A stretch of DNA of 64,000 bases from CAZCFB01 sp964511535 (GTDB lineage: Bacteria > Myxococcota_A > Polyangia > GCA-2747355 > CAZCFB01): assembly GCA_964511535.1 (NCBI GenBank), contig CAZEFW010000026.1, forward strand, positions 3,356 through 67,355, read 5' to 3'. A program made the position numbers and the translations under genes. Shown piece after piece: positions 32,837-42,163 of this stretch (positions are counted from its first letter, which is position 1; every line of letters begins with the position of its first letter). Under the pieces are notes generated by a model. That model had not been told where the DNA came from, made no database searches, and worked only from the letters and a program-made list of their open reading frames with translations.

Positions 32837-35437
32837 ATGGCACTCGACCGCCAACAGCAGGAGCAGGCCGTCACCTGGCTTCGGGACCTGTTCGACTGGG
32901 ACCTGACCAAGCTCCTGCTGTCGGTGGTGATCATCCTGAGCGTGCTCCCCTTTCAGTGGGTCACCGATTACACGATGATCTTCTTCGCCTTCTTCGCCGT
33001 CGAGGTGTCCGGGCGCCTGTTCATCCTGCGCGCCGACCTTCGCCGCCGGCGCCTGAACAAGGTGGAGCTGCTGCTCATCACCCTCGACGTGCTGGCGACC
33101 ATCAGCTTCTTGCCCATGGAGCATGTGTTCGACGACGCGCACTACCTGCGCCTGGTCCGACTGAGCCGCATGATGCTGCTGCTCGGCTACTGGGGCCCCA
33201 TCGTGCGCGAGATCTGGTTCATCATGATGAAGCGCGAGCGGCGCTACCAGATCTTCTTCGTCATCGCCTCGGTGCTGATCCTGACCTTCATCAGCGCCAT
33301 CCTGCTCAACCACTTCAAGACCGCCGGCATCGACCTGAACGATGACGGTGACCTGACCAACGACAGCTCCTTCTGGGTGATGCTCTGGTGGTCCTTCCTG
33401 CAGATCCAGGACCCGGGCAACCTGCTCAAGTCGGCCGAGGCGTCCATGGCGTTCTTCTTCTCGGTCTTCCTCACCATCGCCGGCATGTTCATCTTCTCGT
33501 TCCTCATCGGCATCGGCGCGTCGGTGGTGGAGGAGCTGGTGGCCCTGGGCAAGGAGCGCCGGCTCGGCATGCACCGCCACACGGTGATCTGCAACACCAG
33601 CTCGTATTCGCGGGTGCTGCTGGAGGAGCTCATCGCCTACTACGCCAAGAGCTTCCGCTCGCCGCGCATCGTGGCCATGGGGGAGCGCGCCACCCGCTAC
33701 GGCTACATGCTCGAGGGGCCGTCGCAGCGGATCCGCTACCGCCAGGGGCAGCCCATCAGCGAGCATGACCTCAAGCGCGTGGACGCCGACCGCGCCACCC
33801 GCGTGATCCTGCTCGGCAGCTCCGACGACGACCAGTCCGACGCCGAGGTGATCTCCCAGGTGCTGTCCGTGCGCCAGGTAAACCCCGACTGCTACATCTT
33901 CGCCGAGCTGCAGCGGCCGGATAATGTGCACGCCGCCATCACCGCGGGCGTCAGGATGTCCCACCGCGACGACCAGGAGGAGCCCTCGCCGGACGACAAG
34001 CGCACCGTGCCGATCCTGGCCGATCAACTGGTGGGGCTGTTCCTGGCCAACATCACCGTGTTCCCCGGGGTTCAGCAGCTTTACTGGGAGCTGCTCACCT
34101 CCCGGGGCGACGAGATCTACACCTGCCTGTACGACTACGGGGCCCTGTCCGACAGCGACCGCCCCACCGGCCCGCTGATGCCATTCGGCGAGCTGCTGGC
34201 GCGCTGCCAGCACGAGCACGGGGTGATCCTGCTGGGCTACATGGAGAGCTCCCGGCGTGATCCCCTGGGCGCCACCCACGCGCTGAACCCTGGCAGCCCC
34301 CGCGGCGACAACCCGGGCCCTGCGCCGGTGGCGCCGGTGGACCGGCTGATGGGGTTCTTCGGCGTGGGGGACAACTTCCAGCGGCTGCGCAAGTTCGTCG
34401 AGAGCCTGCCCGACGTGAGCGCCACGCCGGCGCCGCAGCCCCTCGAGGACCTGCCGGCCGTGGGCCTCTGCCCCAGCACCAGGGCCATCTCCCGGGTGGT
34501 GATCTTCGGCTTCCACCCGGGGCTGGAGGATTTCTGCGAGCAGCTGATCCTCTTCTCGGACCAGCCCGAGATCTACATCGTCGTGCACGACGCGGCGGCC
34601 ATCCCCCGGGCGGCCCGGGCGTTCACCCACCGCATGGAGCTGGCCGAGGAGCCGGGCGACAACGGCCACCGCACGGTGACCTTCAGGCGCCAGGGCGAGC
34701 GCAGCCTGTCATACGAGGTGGAGGACGCCGACGGCGTCGGGCAGATCCGCTTCACCGCCGGAGACTGGACCGACGAGGAGGAGCTGCTCGAGCCGCCGGG
34801 CCTCGACCTGCACCTCCGCCAGGCGGACGTGATCTTCTTCACCTACACCCCGGGCGAGCAGGACCCCGACGCGCGCACCGCCCTGGGGCTGATCAAGCTG
34901 GTGCGGCTGCGCGAGCAGAATGGCATCGAGCTGCGCCCGGGGCAGCGGGTGGTGTGCGAGGTGCAGAGCAACGAGAAGGCGCGGCTGTTCAGCCGGCGCT
35001 TCGCGGAGCCCGAGTCGGGCAAGGGCGACAAGTGCCTGCCGGTGGCCATCGTGCCCGCCGAGCGGCTGCGCAACTCGATCCTGGCCCAGGCGGTGTTCGT
35101 GCCGGGCATCTCCAACATCTACCGCGAGCTGCTCAGCGACACCGGCCAGGAGATCTGCAAGCTGCTGCTGCAGCCCCCCGCCGAGCCCGACGCCCGCTGG
35201 ACCTTCGGCGATGTGCTGACCACGCTGTACCAGCGCGACAAGCTGCTGCTGCTGGCCGTGGAGCTTCAGGGCGAGGATGAAGAGAGGACGCGCATGGTGG
35301 TCAACCCGGGGCGCAAGGACCCGGACTACCGCTTCCGCGCCGGCGACCTGTGCGGCGTGTACGCCATCGGCGACAAGGCCCGCCTGCCCAAAGCCGAGGC
35401 GCCGTGCGACGGGTGCGGCATGACCGAGGACGGCTGA
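32837..35437 (+). CDS. Six-TM ion channel with double RCK/TrkA-N-like cytoplasmic region and atypical pore
   Basis: Residues ~20-240 give six hydrophobic segments, an S4-like helix with spaced Arg (LRLVRLSRMMLLLGYW), a pore-like FWVMLWWSFLQIQDPGN around 178-195 and a long S6 (FFFSVFLTIAGMFIFSFLIG). The pore lacks the TVGYG filter of potassium channels. Downstream are two large Rossmann-like halves (HTVICNTSSYSRVLLEELI and RVVIFGFHPGLEDFCEQLILFS) typical of RCK gating rings. The overall plan is closest to CASTOR/POLLUX/DMI1-type channels, 866 residues. A GATAAT (32821-32826) ends 10 nt before the ATG and there is no Shine-Dalgarno, so the transcript may be nearly leaderless. Ion specificity is unknown. 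Confidence 0.7.
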   Translation: MALDRQQQEQAVTWLRDLFDWDLTKLLLSVVIILSVLPFQWVTDYTMIFFAFFAVEVSGRLFILRADLRRRRLNKVELLLITLDVLATISFLPMEHVFDDAHYLRLVRLSRMMLLLGYWGPIVREIWFIMMKRERRYQIFFVIASVLILTFISAILLNHFKTAGIDLNDDGDLTNDSSFWVMLWWSFLQIQDPGNLLKSAEASMAFFFSVFLTIAGMFIFSFLIGIGASVVEELVALGKERRLGMHRHTVICNTSSYSRVLLEELIAYYAKSFRSPRIVAMGERATRYGYMLEGPSQRIRYRQGQPISEHDLKRVDADRATRVILLGSSDDDQSDAEVISQVLSVRQVNPDCYIFAELQRPDNVHAAITAGVRMSHRDDQEEPSPDDKRTVPILADQLVGLFLANITVFPGVQQLYWELLTSRGDEIYTCLYDYGALSDSDRPTGPLMPFGELLARCQHEHGVILLGYMESSRRDPLGATHALNPGSPRGDNPGPAPVAPVDRLMGFFGVGDNFQRLRKFVESLPDVSATPAPQPLEDLPAVGLCPSTRAISRVVIFGFHPGLEDFCEQLILFSDQPEIYIVVHDAAAIPRAARAFTHRMELAEEPGDNGHRTVTFRRQGERSLSYEVEDADGVGQIRFTAGDWTDEEELLEPPGLDLHLRQADVIFFTYTPGEQDPDARTALGLIKLVRLREQNGIELRPGQRVVCEVQSNEKARLFSRRFAEPESGKGDKCLPVAIVPAERLRNSILAQAVFVPGISNIYRELLSDTGQEICKLLLQPPAEPDARWTFGDVLTTLYQRDKLLLLAVELQGEDEERTRMVVNPGRKDPDYRFRAGDLCGVYAIGDKARLPKAEAPCDGCGMTEDG

Positions 35438-35512
35438 TCCCTTGGTCAAGGACCGGCCCGGGCTGTAAGATCAGTGCTCAGATCAACGCTGTCCCCACCA
35501 CGCGAGGTCCCC

Positions 35513-37183
35513 ATGAAGCGGCCAACCCGGTTTTCCCTCTGCACCTCACTCGCCCTGGCTTGCCTGCTGCTCACCGGCTGCGGGGACGAGGCGGGAAACT
35601 GCCCCGCCCCGTCGGTGGATGGCGGCGGCTGCCCTGACCGCGGCGTCCCCGACATGGGCGCCCCGGACCTGGCCGCCCCGGACCTGGCCGTGCCGGACCT
35701 GGCCGCCCCGGACCAGCTCGCGCCGGACCAGCTGGTGCCTGACATGCTCCTGCCTGACATCACCCCGTGGTGCGGCCCCGGAACCACCCTGTGCGGATCG
35801 GTGTGCGCCAACCTGAAGAGCGACAATCTGCACTGCGGCAAGTGCAACACCGCCTGCAAGGCGGGCGAGGTGTGCTCCGCGGGGGCGTGCAAGCTCACCT
35901 GCCAGAGCGGCCTGCTGGAGTGCGGCGGCACCTGCGTCAACCCGAAGAGCGACAACCAGCACTGCGGAAAGTGCAACACCGCCTGCAAGGCGGGCGAGGT
36001 GTGCACCGGCGGCCAGTGCAAGCTCTCCTGCCCCACCGGCCTGTCCTCGTGCGGCGGCAGCTGCGTCAACTACCTCACCGACTGGTACAACTGCGGCGGC
36101 TGCAACAAGAAGTGCGCGGCGGGTCAGGTGTGCGCCGCAGGCCAGTGCAAGCTCTCCTGCCAGGCCACCCTCACTGACTGCGGCGGCACCTGCGTCAACC
36201 TGCAGAGCGACAACCTGCACTGCGGAAAGTGCACCGCCCCCTGCAAGGCGGGCGAGATCTGCTCCGCGGGCGCGTGCAAGCTCTCCTGCCAGACTGGCCT
36301 CACCGACTGCAACGGCGTGTGCACCAACCTGGGCACCGACTTCTTCAACTGCGGCAAATGCGGCGCCACCTGCGCCGCAGGGCAGCTGTGCAGCGGCGGG
36401 GTCTGCTGCAAGGCGGGCCTCACCCAGTGCAGCGGCGCCTGCACGGATCTGCAGAGCGACGCCCAACACTGCGGCAAGTGCGGCAACGCGTGCACCGGCG
36501 CCGGCGCCATCTGCATCAAGGGTAAATGCGAGGCCACGCTGTCCAGCTGCGCGGACCTGCTGAAGGCCAAGCCGGGGACACCCAGCGGGGTCTACTACAT
36601 CAAGCCCGGCGCCGGGGCGCCGTTCCAGGTCCACTGCGACATGACCACCGACGGCGGCGGCTGGACCCGCTTCTGGTGGTACACCGCGGGCGCGGGCCTC
36701 ACCGGGGTCAAGGACATGCTGGGGCAGGACCTGAGCGCGTGCAAGCCCACGGACAAGCGCTGCCTGGCCATCATCCCCTGGGCCGCACCCAAGGAGCTGA
36801 TGACCAGCGCGGACAACAAGAAGTTCCAGATCTACAAGTTCACCAGCGGCACCACCTCCAAGCGGGTGCTCGCGTCGCTGACCAAGCGCACCGCGTGGCC
36901 CCTGTCCGGCGGCGGCGGCGACGGCTGGCCCCCGGTCAAGGCAGTGGGCACCAGCATCTACAAGTCAGGGGAAGGCGGCGCGCAGGCCCGCTTCTGGTGG
37001 TACACCACCATGAACGGCGTCAAGTCGTTCAACCTCGATAACGACTCCGGCTGGTGCTACAGCTTCTTCACCGCGGGGTACGACTACCACCCGGGCGGGA
37101 GCAAGCTCGGCGTGGATCACACCGACACAGGCTGTTCCAGCAACAACTCGCTGACCAAGAGCCTCTACCTGTACGTGCGGTAG
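35513..37183 (+). CDS. Lipoprotein with Asp-Pro linker, Cys-repeat array and fibrinogen-like domain
   Basis: The signal peptide ends LLTGC (Cys23). A linker of [16 protein letters not shown] type (~45-83) is followed by about six ~42-residue Cys repeats ([34 protein letters not shown]). From about residue 343 a fibrinogen-related fold begins: [36 protein letters not shown] and the closing [19 protein letters not shown]. In eukaryotes such domains bind glycans and acetyl groups; here it would sit on the cell surface at the tip of a disulfide stalk. GAGGT lies just before the ATG at 35513. It is a single gene with no operon partners. Confidence 0.75.
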   Translation: MKRPTRFSLCTSLALACLLLTGCGDEAGNCPAPSVDGGGCPDRGVPDMGAPDLAAPDLAVPDLAAPDQLAPDQLVPDMLLPDITPWCGPGTTLCGSVCANLKSDNLHCGKCNTACKAGEVCSAGACKLTCQSGLLECGGTCVNPKSDNQHCGKCNTACKAGEVCTGGQCKLSCPTGLSSCGGSCVNYLTDWYNCGGCNKKCAAGQVCAAGQCKLSCQATLTDCGGTCVNLQSDNLHCGKCTAPCKAGEICSAGACKLSCQTGLTDCNGVCTNLGTDFFNCGKCGATCAAGQLCSGGVCCKAGLTQCSGACTDLQSDAQHCGKCGNACTGAGAICIKGKCEATLSSCADLLKAKPGTPSGVYYIKPGAGAPFQVHCDMTTDGGGWTRFWWYTAGAGLTGVKDMLGQDLSACKPTDKRCLAIIPWAAPKELMTSADNKKFQIYKFTSGTTSKRVLASLTKRTAWPLSGGGGDGWPPVKAVGTSIYKSGEGGAQARFWWYTTMNGVKSFNLDNDSGWCYSFFTAGYDYHPGGSKLGVDHTDTGCSSNNSLTKSLYLYVR

Positions 37184-37245
37184 CGCCGCCCGGGCAGGTC
37201 CACCGGGTGTCGGCAGGACCATGACGCGCTCGGCGCCGGGGCCGG

Positions 37246-38346
37246 TCAGCGCGGGCCTGCCCTGGCCGGCCTTTCCCAGCGGAGCTCGGCGAGGCCGTCG
37301 CCCAGCACCACGGTCTCGCCGCCCTGCAGCCGGCACAGCTTCACCCGCTCGCCCCCGCGCCGCATCCCGTGCATGCTGGCGACGTCCACGGCGTAGACCA
37401 CGCCGTGCAGCAGGATCAACAGCAGGTGAACCCGCGAAATGCAGGGGCTCTGCAGCACCGGGAGCCCTGCTCCGTCGCAGCGCAGCGACCGCCCGATGAG
37501 CACGCCGCGCCGCAGCGCCGCGGCCCCCAGCGGGAGGCGCCCGCTGCCGCGCTGCTCGGTGATGTGCAGCTCCCCCAGGGGCAGCTCGTCCGGGCTCACC
37601 ATCCCCCCGTCGCAGGCCAGAGAGGGCCCGGGGATCGACTCCATGAGGGTGGAGCAGCGCCGGTCCCTGACAGCGCCCCGGGCCGACGCGCGCCGGCGCG
37701 GGCGGTGCTGCTTGCGCGCCCACCGGTCGGGCTCCGCGGGCGCATCCTGAAAGTAGATCCGCTCGGGCAGGCAGTCCCACGCGGCGCGCGCGTCATCGGG
37801 CCAGTGGTCGTCGTGCGACAGGGCGAAGCAGAACAGGGTGTAGCGGCCGGCGCTCACCAGGGCGTGGCCCTCGGACTCCAGCCCTTGCAGGTGCCGGCCA
37901 TGCTCGTCCCTGAACGCGGCGCTGGTGCGAAGGTCCAGCAGCCGCAGCCGCGGCTCCCGCAGCGGCCCGGCGGGGTGCACGATGAGCATCAGGTGTCGCA
38001 GCGACAGCGCCTCGTCTCCCTGCAAAAAGAAGTCGGCCACGCTGTGCCGACCCACAACGCCGGCGGTGATCTCGTGGGGACGCGCGGCCAGGAAGCCGGA
38101 GGCCGCCACGCCGTCATGGTCCACGGCCACCAGGGCCACGCCAGGGCGCGGGCAGCGCTCCACCAGCTCGCGGATCTCGCGGAACTGGCCCATGAACCGC
38201 TCCTGATAAACCCAGGGGCCGATGGGATCGATCATGGCCGAGTGGCTGATGGTGTTGCTGTTGACCGCCTCGCTCCGGCGGGCGCCTGGACGCAGCCAGA
38301 CGCCTCGAGAGAGCAGCAGCGGGTCGTGCCTTGGCGTGGATGTCAT
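37246..38346 (-). CDS. Protein with C-terminal FHA domain
   Basis: The last ~95 residues form an FHA phosphothreonine-binding domain: GVLIGRSLRCDG (with GR-S), SPCISRVHLLLIL (S-R-H in place of the usual SxxH) and DVASMHGMRRGGERV (in place of the usual TNG). The preceding ~270 residues have no recognised family; they contain LMLIVHPAGPLREPRLRLLDLRTS and YTLFCFALSHDDHWP, suggesting an alpha/beta domain, and then a basic linker (RKQHRPRRRASARG). It would be cytosolic. The ATG at 38346 has no Shine-Dalgarno, so the true start could be further in. No Ser/Thr kinase gene is adjacent. Confidence 0.6.
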   Translation of the reverse strand: MTSTPRHDPLLLSRGVWLRPGARRSEAVNSNTISHSAMIDPIGPWVYQERFMGQFREIRELVERCPRPGVALVAVDHDGVAASGFLAARPHEITAGVVGRHSVADFFLQGDEALSLRHLMLIVHPAGPLREPRLRLLDLRTSAAFRDEHGRHLQGLESEGHALVSAGRYTLFCFALSHDDHWPDDARAAWDCLPERIYFQDAPAEPDRWARKQHRPRRRASARGAVRDRRCSTLMESIPGPSLACDGGMVSPDELPLGELHITEQRGSGRLPLGAAALRRGVLIGRSLRCDGAGLPVLQSPCISRVHLLLILLHGVVYAVDVASMHGMRRGGERVKLCRLQGGETVVLGDGLAELRWERPARAGPR

Positions 38347-38424
38347 CTGCAGCAAAGGATTTGCAAATTGGGCGCCAGGCGCCGGCAGCGTGATCCAGGG
38401 AGGTTACGAGCCGGCCAGGGAGGC

Positions 38425-38469
38425 GGGTGCGCCAGAATGGATCACCCGCTGATCCATTCTGGTGCACCC
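38425..38469. repeat. 20-bp inverted repeat with 5-nt loop
   Basis: Arms 38425-38444 and 38450-38469 (the first arm reading GGGTGC-GCCAGAATGGATCA) pair with a single mismatch around a CCCGC loop. It lies 16 nt after the nucleotidyltransferase gene stop and 78 nt before the FHA gene start. There is no T run, so it is not a classical intrinsic terminator; it could block transcription or RNA decay, or be a mobile-element remnant. Confidence 0.9.
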
Positions 38470-38485
38470 GGTCCTGCGAGGCGCC

Positions 38486-39208
38486 TCAGGCCGGGCGGGT
38501 GCTGGCCAGGTACCCTGCCAGCGCTTCGTCCAGGGTGGCCAGGGTTTCGTGCGTGCCCATGTCCACGAAGAAGCCGGGAGACTCGTGCAGGGCGATGCGC
38601 TCCTGCGCGGCGAAGCGGGGCAGCCAGTCGGCCTCCATGGAGAACGGCGGCTCGGGCGCGCCGTCCAGCAGCGCGGCGTCCACGGCCATCACTCCGCCGT
38701 TGATCCAGCCAGGGCCCGCGCCCGGGCTCTTTTCGCGGAAGCCGGTGACGCGGCCGCCCTGCACCGACAGGGCGCCGTAGCGCCCGCGATCCTCCACCCA
38801 GGCAGCGGCCATGGTCACCGGGCAGTCCGGCGCGGCCCGGTGGCGGGCCAGCAGGGCGGCCAGGTCCACCTCCAGCAGGGTGTCGCCGTTGGCCAGGATG
38901 AAGGTCGGCTCCAGCGCGGGCAGCGCCGCCGCCACGGCGCCGCCGGTCCCCAGGGGCTCGCGCTCGCGCACGTAGCGCACCTCGTTGCCCAGGGCCGCCC
39001 CGTCGCCCAGGTGCGCCTCGATCTGCTCGGCCAGGTATCCCACAGACAGCACGAAGCGGCGGAACCCCTGGCGCGCCATGTCAGCCATCAGGTGATCGAT
39101 GAAGGGCCTGCCCAGGGCGGGGGCCAGCACCTTGGGCAGGGTCTCGGTCAGGGGCCGCAGCCGGGTGCCCAGCCCGCCGGCCAGGATCAGCACCGGCGCG
39201 TCGCTCAT
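38486..39208 (-). CDS. Sugar-1-phosphate nucleotidyltransferase (HddC-like)
   Basis: This 240-residue protein has the nucleotidyltransferase signature GGLGTRLRP, TLPKVLAPALGRPFIDHLM, a REREPLGTGGAV loop, an ANGDTLLEVD metal-binding segment, FREKSPGAGPGWINGGVM and a closing SPGFFVDMGTHETL. The length and motifs are closest to D-glycero-alpha-D-manno-heptose-1-phosphate guanylyltransferase (HddC) and mannose-1-phosphate guanylyltransferase-like enzymes for surface glycans; the exact sugar cannot be fixed. It overlaps tatA by ATGA (39205-39208), so it is coupled to it. Confidence 0.8.
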   Translation of the reverse strand: MSDAPVLILAGGLGTRLRPLTETLPKVLAPALGRPFIDHLMADMARQGFRRFVLSVGYLAEQIEAHLGDGAALGNEVRYVREREPLGTGGAVAAALPALEPTFILANGDTLLEVDLAALLARHRAAPDCPVTMAAAWVEDRGRYGALSVQGGRVTGFREKSPGAGPGWINGGVMAVDAALLDGAPEPPFSMEADWLPRFAAQERIALHESPGFFVDMGTHETLATLDEALAGYLASTRPA

Positions 39209-39390
39209 GCGCCGTCCTCGTCGTCGGACGGCTTGATTCGTTTGACCTCGATCTGCTTCTTGCCCGAGCTGGCGTCCTTGAAGTTCTTGACCGTCTTGCC
39301 CAGCGAGGCGCCAAGCTTGGGCAGCTTGCTGGCGCCGAAGATCAACACCAGGATGATCAGCAACAGCAACAACTCGGTGAATCCTGGCAT
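39205..39390 (-). CDS. tatA: Twin-arginine translocase subunit TatA
   Basis: The protein has 61 residues: one N-terminal transmembrane helix (ELLLLLIILVLIFGASKLP), the FGASKLPKLGASLGK hinge and amphipathic helix (with the F-G residues and basic face of TatA), and an acidic tail. It oligomerises to form the pore for folded Tat substrates. TatB and TatC are not encoded nearby, which is common for dispersed tat genes. The gene lies 18 nt after the upstream helical-protein gene. Confidence 0.9.
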   Translation of the reverse strand: MPGFTELLLLLIILVLIFGASKLPKLGASLGKTVKNFKDASSGKKQIEVKRIKPSDDEDGA

Positions 39391-39408
39391 CGGCTCAGCT
39401 CCTTTTGC

Positions 39409-40206
39409 TCACTCCGCGTCCCCGGCAGGATCCCCCGCCTGCTTCAGATCCACAACCCCCGGCGGGGCGGCTGGCCGCGCGCTGGGCCGCCGGCGCACCA
39501 TGGCCGCGGCCCCCTCGCGCACGGACCGGTCAAGGGACGACAGGGTGCTGGCCAGGCGCAGATCCCCCTGGGTCATGAACGACAGCAGCCGCAGGCTCAG
39601 CTCGGTGGGCGTGTACGGGTTGAGCAGCAAGGTGCGCTTTATCGGGTAGCGGACGATCCATCGCGGACTGCTGAACACATACCGGAGGATCTCGGGGTCC
39701 AGGGGCCGGCGGGAGGCCATGGCGATGACGTCCCGCTCGGTGAGGCGCGGGTTGAGCAGCAGGTTCGGCATCACCTCCGCCTCGGGGTTGCGCATCAGCT
39801 TCTCCAGCACGTCCCGACGGGTGTCGCGGGCCTGCCACTTGCGATGCCCCAGGGTCAGCTCCCTTGGCGGGCCGGCCCTGCGGAAGTCGAGCTCCACGTC
39901 CGCCTGGCGGCTGGAGAAGAAGAGCCGCGCCAGGGCCTCGAGCTCCAGCTCCTTGGCCACCTTGTACAGCCGGGCCAGCAGGTCGTAATCCAGGGCGTCG
40001 GAGCCGAGCACGTTGGCCAGCGCCAGCATGGCCACGTCGAAGGGCGGTCCCCCCTCCCGGCCGCGCAGGTGGATCTCGGCCAGCAGGGGCACCATCTCAT
40101 CTGGCGTGGCAGCCAGGATGGTCTCGGTCAGCTTGTGCGCCCGCATTGCGGGCTCTGGCAGCGCGGCCAGCTTCCTGGCCAGCCTTGTGACCTCGTCGGA
40201 GGGCAT
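39409..40206 (-). CDS. Uncharacterised helical protein (DUF2336/leucine-rich-variant-like)
   Basis: This 265-residue, soluble, almost wholly helical sequence has repeated signals: LMRNPEAEVMPNLLLNPRLTERDVIAMASRRPLDPEILRYV and RTLLLNPYTPTELSLRLLSFM. The NPxLTxxDVxxLAxxRxxxPExLxxI pattern is seen in leucine-rich-variant or HEAT-like repeat families. No catalytic motif is visible. It is cytosolic by lack of signal. It lies 25 nt downstream of the zinc-ribbon/DUF3426 gene and 18 nt upstream of tatA, so it is an operon member. Confidence 0.5.
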   Translation of the reverse strand: MPSDEVTRLARKLAALPEPAMRAHKLTETILAATPDEMVPLLAEIHLRGREGGPPFDVAMLALANVLGSDALDYDLLARLYKVAKELELEALARLFFSSRQADVELDFRRAGPPRELTLGHRKWQARDTRRDVLEKLMRNPEAEVMPNLLLNPRLTERDVIAMASRRPLDPEILRYVFSSPRWIVRYPIKRTLLLNPYTPTELSLRLLSFMTQGDLRLASTLSSLDRSVREGAAAMVRRRPSARPAAPPGVVDLKQAGDPAGDAE

Positions 40207-40231
40207 CGGGTGGGCTCCGGTCCCCGGGGCG

Positions 40232-42049
40232 TTATTCCGCTCCCAGGTAGAGCTCCGCCTTGCTGGCCACCACCTCGACCTCGTATCGCTCGGCGGTGTA
40301 GTCCCCCGGGAGCGGGGTGATGATCACAGCGTAGCGTAGCTTGTGGCCCCCCTCCACCTTGCGGTTCACGCCGTTTTCGCCCCCCGGGTTGATGCGGCCC
40401 ATGGCCGCAGACTTGTTCAGCTTGGTGAGCTGCTCGACAGAGAAGTGGGTCCCGGCGGGCGCCTCACCGCTGGTGACGCGGCGGCCGTGACGCGTGAGCC
40501 ATGCCTTGACGTAGATGAAGCGCAGGGTGCGCGTATCGTTGTTCTTCACCGTCCCCCGCGCCAGCAGGGCGCGCTCACCGGAGGCGAACTTCACCTCATC
40601 CACCACCGGCGGCGTGAAGATCAGGGCGCGCAGCTCGTCCCGCTCGCGGGGCGGGGGCGTGACGGAGAAGGCGCGGCTCACCTGCTCGTCGAAGCGGCTG
40701 ACGTCGAGCTTCCAGTTGTTGCGGGCGATGACGAACAGGAAGAACACCCCGGTGGTGAGCACCAGGAACGACATCAAGATCCCCACCACCTTCATGGTCT
40801 TGCTCGGCGCCGGGTGGGCGACGATGACGTTCTCGTACGACGGACCAAACCCGGGCGGCGGGATGCCTGGCGCCTGGTGGCCCTGGTGGGGAGAGACCTG
40901 AGCGGCGGGGGCCGGCGTGGCGAACGGCGACAGGGCTTGCGGAGCGGCGGCGGCAGGCGAGTCGGCAGCAGCGGGCGCAGAGGCCGCGGCCTCCTGCCCG
41001 GCGACGGCGCCTCCCTCCGGCTGGTGCGAGCGGTCCATCATCGGCGTCGGCTCATCTTCCGGGAAGAACTCCACCGCGGGTATCTCCTCGGTGGGCATCT
41101 CCTCGGTGGGCACCTCCTCGATGGGGGGCTCGTCCGACACGGGCATGATGTTCGACCCCATGGGGAGGGTCTTGGCCCGCAGGTCCACCTCGGGCTCGGT
41201 GTCCACGGCCTGCGGCAGCTCATCCATGGGCAGCGTGGCTTTCAGATCGACGGCGGGGGCCTGGGCTGCCTCCTCCGCGGGCTCGGCTTCGGGCGGGGGC
41301 GCTGGCTCGGGCTCGGGCGCGGGCTCGGGCTCGGGCGCGGGCGCTGGCTCGGGCTCGGGCGCATCGTCCTCTGCCCCTGCCTGTTCCTCACCCTCCTCGT
41401 CGGTCTCCCCGTCCACCGCCGAGTGGCGGCCGGTGCCTGCCGCGTGAGGTACACCCGGGAGGCTCGGCCCGGCGGGGGGGAACGGCGAGGTCGGCTCGTC
41501 GATGGCGGCGTCGTCATCGGACGTCCCGCTGGCCGCATCATCCGCGGGGGCGGGCGCCTCCTCCACCTCCGGCTCCTCCTGTTCAACCTCCTGCGCCTCT
41601 TGTGGGGCAGCCGCGGCGTCCTCTTCCTCCGACGCCGCGGCGTCCTCGGGCGGCGCGTCCTCCTCCATGACCTCTGGCTCGGGCAGCTCTTCGACCTCGG
41701 CGCTGTCTGCTCCGCCGCGCACCTCGTCGATGATGTCCATCACCCCGGCGATCTCTGTCTGGAACTGGGGGTCCACCCGGATGCTGGTCTGGGTCTCGCT
41801 CGGCACGAACTTGGGCTGGTCGTCGCCGATCTCGCCGGAGGCGGCGTCGGCCTTGCCCGAGGACTTGAACCCCTCTTCCGGCATCTCGGCGTCGGGCTCG
41901 GCGCGCTTGGCCTGAGCGCTGCTCGGCTCGCCGAGCCGGATCACGAAGCCGAAGCCGCAGTGAGCACAACGCACCTTGGCCACGCCTCTGCGCAGATGAT
42001 CGTCAGGGACGTGGAGGTTTTCTTTGCAGCTGGGACACTGGACTTTCAT
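40232..42049 (-). CDS. MJ0042-type zinc-ribbon protein with acidic linker and membrane-anchored DUF3426-like domain
   Basis: The N-terminal zinc ribbon CPSCKENLHVPDDHL...RCAHCGFGF (residues 5-40) is the MJ0042 finger-like motif. A very long Glu/Pro/Ala linker (~45-400) includes EPEPAPEPEPAP runs. A single transmembrane helix (GILMSFLVLTTGVFFLFVIA, ~425-445) leads to a C-terminal beta domain (LLARGTVKNNDTRTLRFIYVKAWL) resembling DUF3426. With the zinc ribbon in the cytosol, the beta domain would lie outside the inner membrane. This architecture is frequent in Myxococcota and linked to no defined function. It heads the 42049-to-38486 gene run. Confidence 0.75.
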   Translation of the reverse strand: MKVQCPSCKENLHVPDDHLRRGVAKVRCAHCGFGFVIRLGEPSSAQAKRAEPDAEMPEEGFKSSGKADAASGEIGDDQPKFVPSETQTSIRVDPQFQTEIAGVMDIIDEVRGGADSAEVEELPEPEVMEEDAPPEDAAASEEEDAAAAPQEAQEVEQEEPEVEEAPAPADDAASGTSDDDAAIDEPTSPFPPAGPSLPGVPHAAGTGRHSAVDGETDEEGEEQAGAEDDAPEPEPAPAPEPEPAPEPEPAPPPEAEPAEEAAQAPAVDLKATLPMDELPQAVDTEPEVDLRAKTLPMGSNIMPVSDEPPIEEVPTEEMPTEEIPAVEFFPEDEPTPMMDRSHQPEGGAVAGQEAAASAPAAADSPAAAAPQALSPFATPAPAAQVSPHQGHQAPGIPPPGFGPSYENVIVAHPAPSKTMKVVGILMSFLVLTTGVFFLFVIARNNWKLDVSRFDEQVSRAFSVTPPPRERDELRALIFTPPVVDEVKFASGERALLARGTVKNNDTRTLRFIYVKAWLTRHGRRVTSGEAPAGTHFSVEQLTKLNKSAAMGRINPGGENGVNRKVEGGHKLRYAVIITPLPGDYTAERYEVEVVASKAELYLGAE

Positions 42050-42066
42050 GATGCGTTCGCCGGCAG

Positions 42067-42096
42067 ATTATCTGCCATAGCCTGGCATTAAATCAA
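42067..42096 (-). promoter_or_regulatory. Candidate promoter of the 42049 operon
   Basis: On the minus strand TTGATT (42096-42091), an 18-nt spacer and GATAAT (42072-42067) precede the ATG at 42049 by 17 nt. The boxes are close to sigma70 consensus. Confidence 0.45.
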
Positions 42097-42163
42097 GGAA
42101 ATGGAACCCTTTACGGGCGAGGAGAATTGTGCGGCCAACCCCGGTATGATACTGATTTACTCC

